This document shows positions 51,835-61,217 of a DNA stretch of 64,000 bases, one piece after another. A program made the position numbers and the translations under genes. The notes under the pieces are model-generated. The model saw nothing but the letters and a program-made list of their open reading frames with translations. It made no database searches and was not told where the DNA came from. This DNA is from Microglena sp. YARC (lineage: Eukaryota; Chlorophyta; Chlorophyceae; Chlamydomonadales; Chlamydomonadaceae): positions 49,893,781-49,957,780 of the forward strand of contig CM039464.1 of NCBI GenBank assembly GCA_022414725.1, read 5' to 3'. Position 1 is the first letter of the stretch. Every line of letters begins with the position of its first letter.

Positions 51835-54800
51835 CTGCAATAGGGAAAGGGAAAGGCATGGTGTCTGCTTCGTGGAGGAAGAGTACCCCAACGGCGACAA
51901 GGAGCGTGTCCTCAACTGAGCCAAGGACCTGCAATAGGGAAAGGGAAAGGCATGGTGTCTGCTTCGTGGAGGAAGAGTACCCCAACGGCGACAAGGAGCG
52001 TGTCCTCAACTGAGCCAAGGACCTGCAATAGGGAAAGGGAAAGGCATGGTTTCTGCTTCATGGAGGAAGTGTACCCCAACGGCGACAAGGAGCGTGTCTT
52101 TAACTGAGCCAAGGACATGCAATAGGGGATGGGAAGGGAAGGATATCAGGGGCTGAAGTCAGAATCCCAGCCTTGAAGTCTGTGTCCTGTGTTGTGTGTT
52201 CTGATGTATGGGGCTGTAAAACCAGAAATCCTGCATAGGGACTTGCAATAGGGACGGGGAAAGGCATGGTGAATGCTCCATGGATAAATAGCACCCCCAC
52301 GACGACAAGGAGCGTGTCTTTGACTCAGTCAAGGACCTGCATTAGGGGATGGGAAGGGAAGGATATTGGGGGCTGAAGTCAGAATCCCAGCCTTGAGGTC
52401 TGTGTCCTGTGTTCTGATGTATGGGGCTGTACAATCAGAAATCCTACATAGGGACCAGCAATAGGGGACGGGAAGGGAAGGATATCGGGGGCTGAAGTCA
52501 GAATCCCAGCCTTGTGTTCTGTGTTGCGTGTTGTGTGTTCTGCTTTCTGGGGCTGTACAACCATAAACCCTACATAGGGCCCCCGTCGGTAAAACGATTG
52601 TTTGAGGTCCAGTTCATCAATGCCTTTTATTTTGAAGCCCTTCCTATCAGGGTTGGGCAAGTCCCTTTAGCCTATTTGGCCTACCCCTGGACTGTAAAGT
52701 ACATACATATGTACATACATAGGGACTTGCAATAGGGAAAGGGAAAAGCATGGTGACTGCTCCATGGAGGAGGAGTACCCCAACAGCGACAAGAAGCGTG
52801 TCTATCATGCACTGTGCTCTAAGACCTACCAGGGCCTCACAAGCACAACACAATCATAGCCCATAGCTTTTCGTTCCAGCTTAGACCAGCAGCTTCTAGG
52901 CAGCTCCCCAGGCTTTTTCTTCATCCAAAGCTTAAGCTACCTAGTGAACCTGGAAGCTGGCATTGCTGGCTTTACAATGCCCCTGGGATCTTTTTGTTCG
53001 GCCGAGTGTTGTTCTTGGGGAGCTGCATAGAAGCTGCAGTTGGTAGCCCAACAGATAAGCCCCTAAAAAGTAGCTGCAAATAAGAGCGGAGACCTTGAGG
53101 GCGAGACTGGAGGCAAGCTTAATGACTAGGATGGCAAAGAGCTGCTTCTCGTAGTCTAAAAGAAAAGCCCCAGAAATAATATCATTTCTTGAGGGTGTGA
53201 CTGGATGCAAGCTTAATGACAAGGACGACAAGGAGCTGCCTAGAAGCTGCTTCTTGTATTCTAAAAGAAAAGCCCTTAAAATAATATCATACGTTGAGAG
53301 TGTGACTGGATGCAAGCTGAAGGACTAGGATAACAAGGAGCTGCCTAGAAGCTGCTTCTTGTATTCTAAAAGAAAAGCCCTGAAAATAATATCATACGTT
53401 GAGAGTGTGACTGGATGCAAGCTTAAGGACTAGGATAACAAGGAGCTGCCTTGAAGCTGCTTCTTGTAGTCTCAAAGAAAAGCCCTGAAAATAATATTTT
53501 ACCTTGAGCGTGAGGCTGGATGCAAGCTTAAGGACTAAGATAACAAGGAGCTGCCTAGAAGCTGCTTCTTGTAGTCTCAAAGAAAAGCCCTGAAAATAAT
53601 ATTTGACCATGAGCGTGAGAATGGATGCAAGCTTAAGGACTAGGATAACAAGGAGCTGCCTAGAAGCTGCTTCTTGTAGTCTCAAAGAAAAGCCCTGAAA
53701 ATAATATTTTACCTTGAGCGTGAGAGTGGAAGCTAGCTTAATGACACGGATGGCATGGAGCTGCCTAGAAGCTGCTTCTCGTAGTCTAAAAGAAAAGCCT
53801 CAAAAAAATATCATACCTTGAGAGTGAGACTGGAAGCAAGCTTAATGACTAGGATGGCTAGGGCATTAACACCAAAGCCAGCACACGCTGCCACTATGAA
53901 GGGAAGGGGATTGTGCAGCGCCACTTCGTAGGCCCTAGTTTTCATGATCGGGGCCAATTCCCAAAGATAGGCCTGGGAAGGAAAGCAGGAGTGAAAGGCA
54001 CGTTATGTATGTTGGTTTGTTGGGGTGTGTAATGAGGTGTGAAATGGGGTGCGAACTGAGGTGTGAAATGGGGTGTGAAATGGGGTGTGAAAGCAGGAGC
54101 GAAAGGCACGTGATGTATGTAGGTTTGTCGGGGTGTGAAATGAGGCGTGAAATGGGGTGTGAAATGAGGTGTGCAATGGGGTGTGAAAGCAGGAGCGAAA
54201 GGCACGTGATGTATGTTGGTTTGTCGGGGTGTGAAATGAGGTGTGAAATGGGGTGTGAAAGCAGGAGTGAAGGGCATGTGATGTATGGACGTTCGTCAGG
54301 GTGTCAGAAATAAGATTAGGGACAAAAAATGCATGTGGATGACAAAATAAGACATGCTTGTGAGTATATGTTTGGATGTTTGGATGTATGCACGTATGTG
54401 CATGCTTGTATGTATGTATGTATGTATGTATGTATGTATGTATGTATGTATGTATGTATGTATGTATGTATGTATGTATGTGCATGTTTGTGCATGCATG
54501 TTACAGTCCTAGGGGTAGCCAATTAGGGGTCTTGAGGTAGCCCAATAGGCTATACAGACTTGCTCAATCTCAAATAACAACTATCTTTCCAGACAACGAG
54601 GACTTGACGAGGCAATTGAGACAACCAATTGCTGCTGTTCTTTTTATTCACTCTATTAAATCATTCATCCCTATCATACATGAGTGAAAGTCTATTGAGT
54701 CCCATTCATCATAAACACAATCACCGTTTCTCTGTTTGGATATAAGCAGCAGCTTCTGGGAAGCTCCCCTTCCTGGCTACTGAGCCAAACCTGAAGAAAC

Positions 54801-57800
54801 CTATTGAGGCCCATTCATTATACTCGCAATCACTCTTTTCTCTGTTTAAATATAGCAGCAGGCTTCTGGGCAGCTCCCCTTCCTGCCTATTTAGCCAAAC
54901 CCGAAGAAACCTAGTGCATCTTGAAGCTGGCATGGTCAGCTTTCTAGTATTGCAGAAACGCCGAGGATTAGCCAAATGGCTCTGGGATCTATTAGAATCT
55001 GCTGCTTGTAGCCGAAGGAAAAGCAGTGCAAGCAATATGTATCAAGGTGTGGTTAAGATCATACCGGCATCTCTTAAGGTACATAATGCAAGCAATACTG
55101 TGTTGATAAGTAGATAGGTACCTAAACCCTACCTATAGTGTTGATAGGTAGATCGGTACCTATAGTGTTGATAGGTATATATATGTTGTACCTTGAGACA
55201 TGTGGTTGTGATACCTTGAGTCATGAGGTACAATACACACTGAAGTGCAATCCCTGCTTACCTTTAGCAGTGGCCACATGGCGCATACAGACCTGATGTA
55301 CTTCAAGCCCTACTAAACTGAAGCAGTAGCCACATGGTACATACATATCTGATGTACTGCAGGCCCTGCTTACCTGTAGCAGTACTGCAGTAGCCACATG
55401 GTACATGCATATCTGATGTACTTCAAGCCCTGTTTACCTGTAGCAGTAGCCACATGGTACATGCATATCTGATGTACTTCAATCCCTGCTTACCTGAAGC
55501 AGTAGCCACATGGTACATGCAGATCTGATGTACTTCACGCCCTGCTTACCTGTAGCAGTAGCCACATGGTACATGCATATCTGATGTACTTCAAGCCCTG
55601 CTTACCTGTAGCAGTAGCCACATGGTACATACATATCTGATGTACTTCAAGCCCTGCTTACCTGTAGCATTAGCCACATGGTACATGCAGACCCGATGTA
55701 CTTCAGGCCCTCCATGGGGTGGAAGGCACGACCAACTAGGAGGTGTTGAGTCATCACCAAGCGAATGCTTTCTGAGACCACACTGGTCAGCATGGCCACC
55801 AAGCCTACCTGTGGCATGGGTTTAGAGTTTAGGGTTTAGGGTTTGGGGTCGAGGTAATGGAAAGGTGTGTAAGATCATGTCTTGTGGTGGCCACCACCAT
55901 GCAAGAAGTGCCAAACTAAACCAAGCCCACCTGTGACACAGTGGTGGTGGGAATGTGTGTAAGATCCTATCTTGTGGTGGCCACCATAATGCAAGAAGTG
56001 CCATACTAAACCTAACACTAGTGAGCATGGCCACCAAGCCCATATGTGACAGTGGTGGTGGGAAAGAGTGTAAGATCTTATCTTGTAGTGACCACCACCA
56101 TGTTAAAAGTGCCGCACTAAACCAAACACTAATGAGCGTGGCCACCAATCCCACCTTTGGTAAAGTGGTGGTGGGAAGGTGCGTAAGATGTTATCTTGTA
56201 GTGGCCACCATTATGCAAGAAGTGCCATACTTAACCAAACACTAGTGAGCGTGGCCACCCAGCCCACCAGGAACATAGTGGTGGTGGGAAGGTGTGTAAG
56301 ATGCTGTCTTGTGGTGACCAGCACCATGCAAGAAGTGCCAAACTAAACCAAACACTGCAGACAGCATGCTAAGCTTGAGGGATGCCCCCACTAAATATCA
56401 AACTCTGGATTCTCACCACGGGCCACTAACTCACTACTCCATACACTTAGGTGACAGGTTCCAGCCATGGTCACATACCCAGTCAAGGGAGCTACCTAGA
56501 AGCTGCTGCTTGTAGCTAAAAAGAAAAACACTGCAGACAGCATGCTAAGCTTGAGGGATGCCCTGCTAAATATCAAACTTTCAATTCTCACCACAGGCGA
56601 CTACACCATACACTCAGGTGGCAACTTCCAGCCAAGCCAAGCCAAGGCAAGGCAAGTGCAACGTGCACCAAACAAAGCAGAATGTGCACCAAACAAAGCA
56701 GAATGTGCCCTTGGTGCTCGTGTTGGTCAGATTTGGTCAGTGCAGTCTACTGTCTGTGGGCTGCCGGCCCACCCAGCAGACAACATCCTCAATGACACTG
56801 TACCACTCATCCACCAGCCCCACTCATCCATTACAACATGCATTTTTTGACAAAGTTGTGAAAGGACTTTCAACGCAGGAGGAGGGACACAAAACAGCGA
56901 CACCAAGGATTCAGTTTGAATGGCTTAGCCACTCCTACAAAAGAGTAGGCGCTAGACCACCACATGTTATCATTGGATAAATCCTCTTAATTTATGACTG
57001 ATCAGTTGTTCCGAAATGGGCCACCCCCACTGTTGGTTATTTGGGCGACCTACAGCAGCTCGTGGTACCAATTGTAACCAATAAGGAAAACGTGGTGATC
57101 GGTAGGGAAACGTGAGGATCGTTATCCGTCACACTTCACCCATCTTTAAAAAGACTGAAGCCCACTATCACTGTGCACGTCCGGCTCGGCCAGGTCTCCT
57201 TCCGTCTAAGGAGATTTCTTCACGCATCCGAGCTGCACTTTGGTTTTTGGGGGGATCGAACTCGGGGTGCTTAGCGAACGATCGCTCCAGGCAGGCCCTC
57301 AGCGACTCCACCAATTGTGTTGGTTATTAGGGCAACCTACAGCTTATAGAAAGGTTCCTGAGCCAGACTTTGGGCTGGGCCCCCCAGCTGGGCCCCACGA
57401 TTTTTCTAGTGCTGGATAGCACGACTACAATATATTATTGTTGGAGGAAATCCTCTTAATTTATAACCACCACCACCACAATCACCACAACTACGATCAC
57501 CACACCCACCACTGCCACTACAATCACCACAACAGCAACATCAGAGGCTGCAGCTTCACCTATGTCACTGCGGAATGTGCAGGGATTTTTTTCCAGCTAT
57601 ACATAGCGATCGCTAGGTTTGACCTCGTTTTAGCAAAATTATAGCTATACACAGCTATTCAAAGTAAAAAAGCTATAAAAACACGAAAACACACTCCTGG
57701 AGGAGACCTAAAACCATAAAGCTAGAAAAAACCCACTTTAAAATTTGAAAACAAATCACTGGCAAGGTGCAAGGTAGAAGACGGTTCAAGGGAGAAGGTT

Positions 57801-59809
57801 CAAGGTACTAGGTAGCATGTGAACAGGTTTGAGTTGGATCGACTCATTTGTTACAATATGAGCCACTCCTTCCGCTAAATGGGATTCAACCATGAACTCG
57901 CTACAGCTTACCACACATCAACTTGAAGCACTCAAACTACCATAATGGGCCATATGTTGATTACCACCTACGCCCATTAAAATGACTAATCAAATTCCAC
58001 TCTTTGTTTGATCTATTATGTTTGACTAACCACGACCTCGCTACGACTTCATTGCATAGGAGAGTACATTAACTTTTATTGATCAGACATAAAAAATAGA
58101 TAAATAAAAATTCCGTACTTTTTAACAAAATTAAAAGCAGGTTCATTTGCAGTAAATGTTGTTAAACTTACCACACTCAAGTTTAATTCGCCGAACGATG
58201 CCATAGAAATGCCCATTGATATCACAACCACCGTTGCTACCAGCCGGCTTGTCGCCTTCTCCAGTCTCGCCACAAACAGGAGCAGCATAGTGACCACAGG
58301 GCACAAGGCTTTCAACATCTGAGGGGCACAGATAAAGATATAAATTCATCTGTTTATGTCATGTTAAGGATGAAAATGTACATGCAAATTGCCAACGTAG
58401 CCCTCCCCACACACCCACACACCCACTAAAAAAATAAAAATAAACTATTTTCTAGGGGCAACTTAAATTTGGTTACATGGCTCCAAAATAGGTATGCAAA
58501 GGACACAAGGCTTTCAACATCTGAAGGGAACGGATAAATACATAAATTCATCTGCTTCTGTCAGGTTAAGGATGAAATATCTATGCACAGGGCACAAGGC
58601 TTTCAACATTTGAGGGGCACGGATAAAGACATAAATTAAACTGTTTATGTCATGTTAAGGATGAAAATATCTATGCACAGATGCTAGCGTAACCTTCACT
58701 CCCCCTCCCCCCTAACAACTAGAAAACATGTTATTTTGTAGTGTGTGTGTGTGTGGGGGGGGGGGGGGGAGGGGGGGGGGGGGCTATGTTGGCAACTTAA
58801 ACTTGGTTTGCATGGCTCGAAGTATCTATGCACAGTGGCAAAGCTTTCAACATCTGAGGGGCACAGATAACGCCGTCAATACATTTGCACACATGTCATG
58901 CCAAAGCTGAGGGTGTCCATGCACAGGAGCCAAGGCTTTCAACATATTAAGGGCCTTCATGTATAAAGGCATTCACTCCTGTATACAAGTCATGTTAAAG
59001 AAGTCCGGAGCCATGACACACACATCCACATATCTACATCCACATATCTACATCCACATATCTACATCCACATCCACATATCTACATACACATATCCACA
59101 TACACATATCTTCATCCACATATCTACATCCACATATCTACACACACATATCTACATACACATACACATATCTACATCCACATAGCTACATCCACATCCA
59201 CATAGCTACATCCACATACACATATCAACATCCACATATCTACATCCACATACACATATCTACATCCACATATCTACATCCACATACACATATCCACATA
59301 CATATATCTACACACACATATCTACATACACACACATATCTATATACACATATCTACATACACATATCTATATACACACACATATCTACATACACAAACA
59401 CATATCTACATACACATATCTACATACACAAACACATATCTACATACACATATCTACATACACAAATACATATCTACATACACATATCTATATACACATA
59501 TCTACATACACACACATATCTACATACACAAACACATATCTACATACACACATATATCTACATACACACACATATCTACATACACACACATATCTACATA
59601 CACAAACACATATCTACATACACATATCTACAAACACACACATATCTACATACACAAACACATATCTACATACACACACATATCTACATACACAAACACA
59701 TATCTACATACACATTTCAACAAGCACAGCACCATGTACCAAGCTGTACACAATCTACCTGAAACAGTGCTATCTCCATGCACCTACTTGCAGATAGGCT
59801 ATAGTAAGG

Positions 59810-59867
<58 letters not shown>

Positions 59868-60770
59868 TAGTACGGTAGCCCGTGTGGCCGGTGGCCACCC
59901 CACACACCCCCACCCAGGCCATGGGTCCTAGTCTGGTTTGGGTTACATAACGGGTAACGCCCTTGTATGCCCCCCCCCCCCCCCCCCCCCCCCTCCCTTA
60001 CACACAGTCAAGAAATCAGCCATCTCAGCCCTTGCTCGACGCTCCCCTGCCTCTCCCCCACCCCACCCCACCCCACCCCGCACACACACTTCTTCTCCCA
60101 ACCTATTCCCCTTCTGCTTCAGGTGTGGCCTCCCACCCTGTCATACACACATACCTTCCCCCCCTCCCCCCCATTCTGACCTCTCCCTACCCCTCACCCA
60201 CCCATCCACACGCACTCTCTTTCTCTCACCTTACCCCCCACCACCCTCCCTTACCCCAACCACCAAGACGCACACACAATCTTCTTCTCCCTACTTTCGT
60301 ACCCTTCACTTCACCCTGTGGGATTCAATCGTGCAGAAAGAGGGAACCGCTGTGCTTCGAACCTACCAACATTGCGAGCGCTCAGTCGCTCAGATTCCGA
60401 TCGTTTTTGCGGGCCCTCCTGTCCATTATGACCGTTGCCATGCATCATGGTCGCATTATCCGTGAAGAACTGAAAGCTATTATTCCGAGCGCCATGCCAA
60501 GCCATATGAGGGCAGGCTGGTGACCTCCGAGGAGAGGATCTTCTGATTCTAAATGTCTTGCCGTCATAGTATCGGAGGCAATTGTGGACTTGCTATGAGT
60601 GAGCGCGCTTAGCTTAGCGAATCTGCAGTTTTGGTGTTTGAAAATTCCGCTAGGCGGGGAGTTGCTAGTTGGGTGAACGAAAAGTCGGTTGCAAGTCGGT
60701 TACACTTCGCACGTGGGCACGCGATGATGACACCACCACGACCACCGCGACCACCACGACCATGATTTCT

Positions 60771-60804
<34 letters not shown>

Positions 60805-61211
60805 GGATAGTGTATCCAATCACAGACAGCTCAGAGCCATGGCAAACATACACAATTGAACAAGCATAGCGCCATGTACCCACCTGCACAAAAGCTACGG
60901 TGAGGTATAGGTACCCAGTGTTTCCACACTGAACGGTGAGAGCCATGGCACCGTTACAAATATCAGCATACGCAGGTCAGCAAGCTCAGCACTGTGTACC
61001 GACCTGCACAAAAGCTACAGTAAGGTATAGGTACCCAGTATTTCCACACTGAAAAGTGAGAGCCATGAAGAACCCAACAGGCACTATCCGAGTGAAGTAG
61101 TCGTGCCGCGTCACTTGTTGGCGATGGCTCTTGGGGATCATGAGCTCCACCCATATGGATGCTAGTGCAGTGGAGGTTAGGAGACCAAGCCAAGCCACTG
61201 TAACGGGGTAC
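51586..61211 (-). CDS. DMT-superfamily transporter (triose-phosphate/nucleotide-sugar type), five exons, N-terminus missing
   Basis: Gene B. Exons in order: 61211-61004, 58318-58172, 55808-55662, 53972-53817, 51834-51586, about 301 codons, all joins in phase 0 after the first. Seen: YPVTVAWLGLL, CGNTGYLYLTVAFVQ joined to MLKALCPVVTMLLL, GISMASFGELN, VGLVAMLTSVVSESIRLVMT, FHPMEGLKYIG, NPLPFIVAACAGFGVNALAI, LASSLTLK joined to VLGSVKDTLLVAVGVL, then QFAGYSISLCGFISYN. These are the conserved features of TPT/EamA drug-metabolite transporters: multi-span proteins that exchange phosphorylated sugars or nucleotide sugars across plastid or Golgi membranes. The substrate cannot be told. Most introns are made of exon-edge copies. 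N-terminal exon(s) should lie above 61.5 kb. Confidence 0.88.
51840..52345 (-). repeat. 94-bp and longer tandem copies of the 5' edge of gene B exon 5
   Basis: Three 94-bp units (51840-52125) each hold CCCTATTGCAG then GTCCTTGGCTCAGTTGAGGA, CACGCTCCTTGTCGCCGTTG and CACGAAGCAGACACCATG on the minus strand: acceptor plus about 70 exon bases. More diverged copies lie at 52230-52345. The true exon reads the same but with GAAGTAGTCACC. Confidence 0.9.
52118..52560 (-). repeat. Second-order tandem repeats in gene B intron 4
   Basis: Units of about 110-200 bp with GGGAAGGATATCGGGGGCTG, AAGTCAGAATCCCAGCCTTG and TGATGTATGGGGCTGTA, repeated three times, and containing the CCCTATTGC acceptor remnant. 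Confidence 0.75.
52577..52725 (+). repeat. Dispersed repeat D copy with CATA tail
   Basis: CCCCCGTCGGTAAAACGATTG, AAGCCCTTCCTATCAGGG, CCTATTTGGCCTACCCCTGG, ACTGTAAAGTACATACATA. Inserted in a copy of the exon 5 edge (52726-52830). Confidence 0.78.
52726..52835 (-). repeat. Further 5'-edge copy of gene B exon 5
   Basis: Minus strand ACACGCTTCTTGTCGCTGTT, GGGGTACTCCTCCTCCATGG, AGCAGTCACCATGCTTTTCC resembles codons of DTLLVAVGVL..E..T. An acceptor-like CTATTGCAAG follows. Confidence 0.75.
52880..53035 (-). repeat. Dispersed repeat (AGCTGCC family) and flank
   Basis: CAGCAGCTTCTAGGCAGCTC, TAGTGAACCTGGAAGCTGGC and CCCCTGGGATC correspond to 54855-54995 with the order kept. Confidence 0.6.
53040..53816 (-). 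repeat. ~116-bp tandem array, 3'-edge copies of gene B exon 4
   Basis: Seven units. On the minus strand each has AAGCTTGCATCCAGCCTCAC, GCTCAAG, then a donor GTAAAATATT or similar, then intronic AGGGCTTTTCTTTGAGAC, AAGCAGCTTCTAGGCAGCTC. Several units read LVILVLKLASSLTLK just before the donor, as the true exon does (AILVIKLASSLTLK). Confidence 0.92.
53817..53972 (-). CDS. Gene B exon 4
   Basis: Acceptor CTTCCCAG ends at 53973, donor CAAG|GTATGA below 53817; 52 codons, phase 0 at both ends: AYLWELAPIMKTRAYEVALH, NPLPFIVAACAGFGVNALAI, LVIKLASSLTLK. Confidence 0.88.
53985..54300 (-). repeat. Tandem repeats next to the exon 4 acceptor
   Basis: GTGTGAAATGGG/GTGTGAAATGAGG units and three copies of GAAAGCAGGAGCGAAAGGCA, CGTGATGTATG. 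Abuts the acceptor of exon 4 but contains no exon bases, so it differs from the edge arrays. Confidence 0.8.
54395..54570 (-). repeat. (TATG)n and dispersed repeat D, minus orientation
   Basis: (GTAT)n at 54407-54481, TGTTACAGTCCTAGGGG, AGCCAATTAG, then a diverged D end (CCCAATAGGCTATACAGACT). Confidence 0.7.
54738..55000. repeat. AGCTGCC-family repeat, tandem pair
   Basis: Two copies (54738-54800, 54848-54912) of GCAGCAGCTTCTGGGCAGCTC, CCCTTCCTG.CTA, AGCCAAACC.GAAGAAACC; the second continues into GTGCATCTTGAAGCTGGCAT. Occurs in gene B intron 3. Confidence 0.6.
55245..55661 (-). repeat. 56-bp tandem array, 3'-edge copies of gene B exon 3
   Basis: About seven copies after the true junction. 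Minus strand: GGCTTGAAGTACATCAGATA, TGCATGTACCATGTGGCTAC, TGCTACAG|GTAAGCAG, coding for GLKYIRYACTMWLLLQ plus donor. Nearly the whole 56-bp unit is exon, with only about 12 bp of intron. Confidence 0.93.
55662..55808 (-). CDS. Gene B exon 3
   Basis: Acceptor TGCCACAG ends at 55809, donor CTACAG|GTAAGC below 55662; 49 codons: VGLVAMLTSVVSESIRLVMT, QHLLVGRAFHPMEGLKYIG, SACTMWLMLQ. ESIRLVMTQ.LL is the conserved E.(I/T)R(L/I)V segment of TPT transporters. Confidence 0.9.
55820..55850 (+). repeat. Telomere-like TTTAGGG tract
   Basis: GTTTAGAGTTTAGGGTTTAG then GGTTTGGGG: three degenerate plant-type units just 5' of the exon 3 acceptor. Confidence 0.8.
55851..56350 (-). repeat. ~118-bp tandem array, 5'-edge copies of gene B exon 3
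   Basis: Four copies. Minus strand: TTCCCACCACCACTGT.AC, then GGGCTTGGTGGCCATGCTCA, CTAGTGTT, equivalent to the start of exon 3 (GLVAMLTSV), then AGTTTAGTATGGCACTTCTT, GCAT..TGGTGGCCAC and AGATAAGATCTTACAC. The acceptor is recognisable in most (ACAG, ATAT, AAAG or CCTG before GTGGGCT). Confidence 0.88.
56360..56600. repeat. Two-copy tandem repeat with AGCTACC element
   Basis: CACTGCAGACAGCATGCTAA, GCTTGAGGGATGCCC, CTAAATATCAAACT at 56352 and 56529; between them an AGCTGCC-family copy (56486-56520). Confidence 0.7.
56600..56985. other. Unassigned, shares a segment with 63.6 kb
   Basis: GCGACACCAAGGATTCAGTT, TGAATGGCTTAGCCACTCCT, AAAAGAGTAGGCGC at 56896-56955 matches 63627-63690. CCAAGCCAAGGCAAGGCAAG and a duplicated CACCAAACAAAGCAGAATGT occur at 56630-56705. 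No exon found. Confidence 0.45.
57058..57318 (-). mobile_element. SINE-like element of a second type with flanking duplication
   Basis: Minus strand: A-box-like TGGTGGAGTCGCTGAGG (57296-57312) and B-box-like GAGTTCGATCC (57253-57263). GTTGGTTATT.GGGC.ACCT flanks it on both sides (57033 and 57319), a target duplication of about 25 bp with two mismatches. The body does not match the SINEs at 10.2 and 51.4 kb. Confidence 0.6.
57340..58070. other. Gene B intron 2, mostly unassigned
   Basis: (CCACCA)n-like tract at 57466-57540, two copies of TCCTCTTAATTTAT (56986, 57448), and repeated AAGGTTCAAGG/GGTAGAAG phrases near 57780. No exon. Confidence 0.45.
58172..58318 (-). CDS. Gene B exon 2
   Basis: Acceptor GCCCCTCAG ends at 58319, donor GTG|GTAAGT below 58172; 49 codons in phase 0: MLKALCPVVTMLLLFVARLE, KATSRLVATVVVISMGISM, ASFGELNLSV. 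LKALCPV matches the invariant LKA.(M/C)PV of TPT-type transporters, and FGE.N the next conserved turn. The Met here is internal, not a start. Confidence 0.9.
58319..58955 (-). repeat. 5'-edge copies of gene B exon 2
   Basis: Four copies beyond the true one. Minus strand: CTTTATCCGTGCCCCTCA(A), then ATGTTGAAAGCCTTGTGCCC, the acceptor and first 20 exon bases, at about 58503, 58588, 58840 and 58930. They are separated by AATTTATGTCTTTATCC, CATCCTTAACATGACATAAA and G-runs (58754-58785). Confidence 0.88.
59010..59725 (+). repeat. CACATATCTACATA minisatellite
   Basis: 14- to 18-bp units (CACATATCTACATCCA, ACACAAACACATATCTACAT) over 700 bp in gene B intron 1. The resulting frame (YLHTHIYIH) is not a gene. 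Confidence 0.92.
59815..60010. repeat. (TA)n and poly-C tracts
   Basis: (TA)n at 59815-59866, CCACCCCACACACCCCCACC (59895), C-run at 59970-60000. Confidence 0.9.
60011..60775. other. Unassigned, C-rich then ordinary sequence
   Basis: C-rich simple DNA to about 60300. 60310-60660 is non-repetitive with a minus-strand GTAGGTTCGAAGC (about 60360) that faintly resembles a B box. No exon of gene B found. (TA)n at 60778-60804. Confidence 0.35.
60884..60951 (-). repeat. 3'-edge copy of gene B exon 1
   Basis: Minus strand: ATGGCTCTCACCGTTCAGTG, TGGAAACACTGGGTACCTAT, ACCTCACCGTAGC, TTTTGTGCAG|GTGGGT. Translates MALTVQCGNTGYLYLTVAFV, against FMALTFQCGNTGYLYLTVAF in the true exon. It could in principle be spliced instead of the true donor. 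Confidence 0.9.
61004..61211 (-). CDS. Gene B exon 1 of those seen
   Basis: Acceptor GGCTTTAG ends at 61212, donor GTGCAG|GTCGGT below 61004. One base completes a codon from an upstream exon, then 69 codons: YPVTVAWLGLLTSTALASIW, VELMIPKSHRQQVTRHDYFT, RIVPVGFFMALTFQCGN, TGYLYLTVAFVQ. The last joins MLKALCP of exon 2 in frame. YP.T.....L...... and (L/C)GN.(A/G)YLYL(S/T)V(A/S)F.Q are TPT-family hallmarks. Confidence 0.9.
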
Positions 61212-61217
61212 CTAAAG

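Noticed and set aside
58954..59762. 267-residue frame of YLHTHIYIH repeats
   Set aside because: Minisatellite translation in an intron of gene B.
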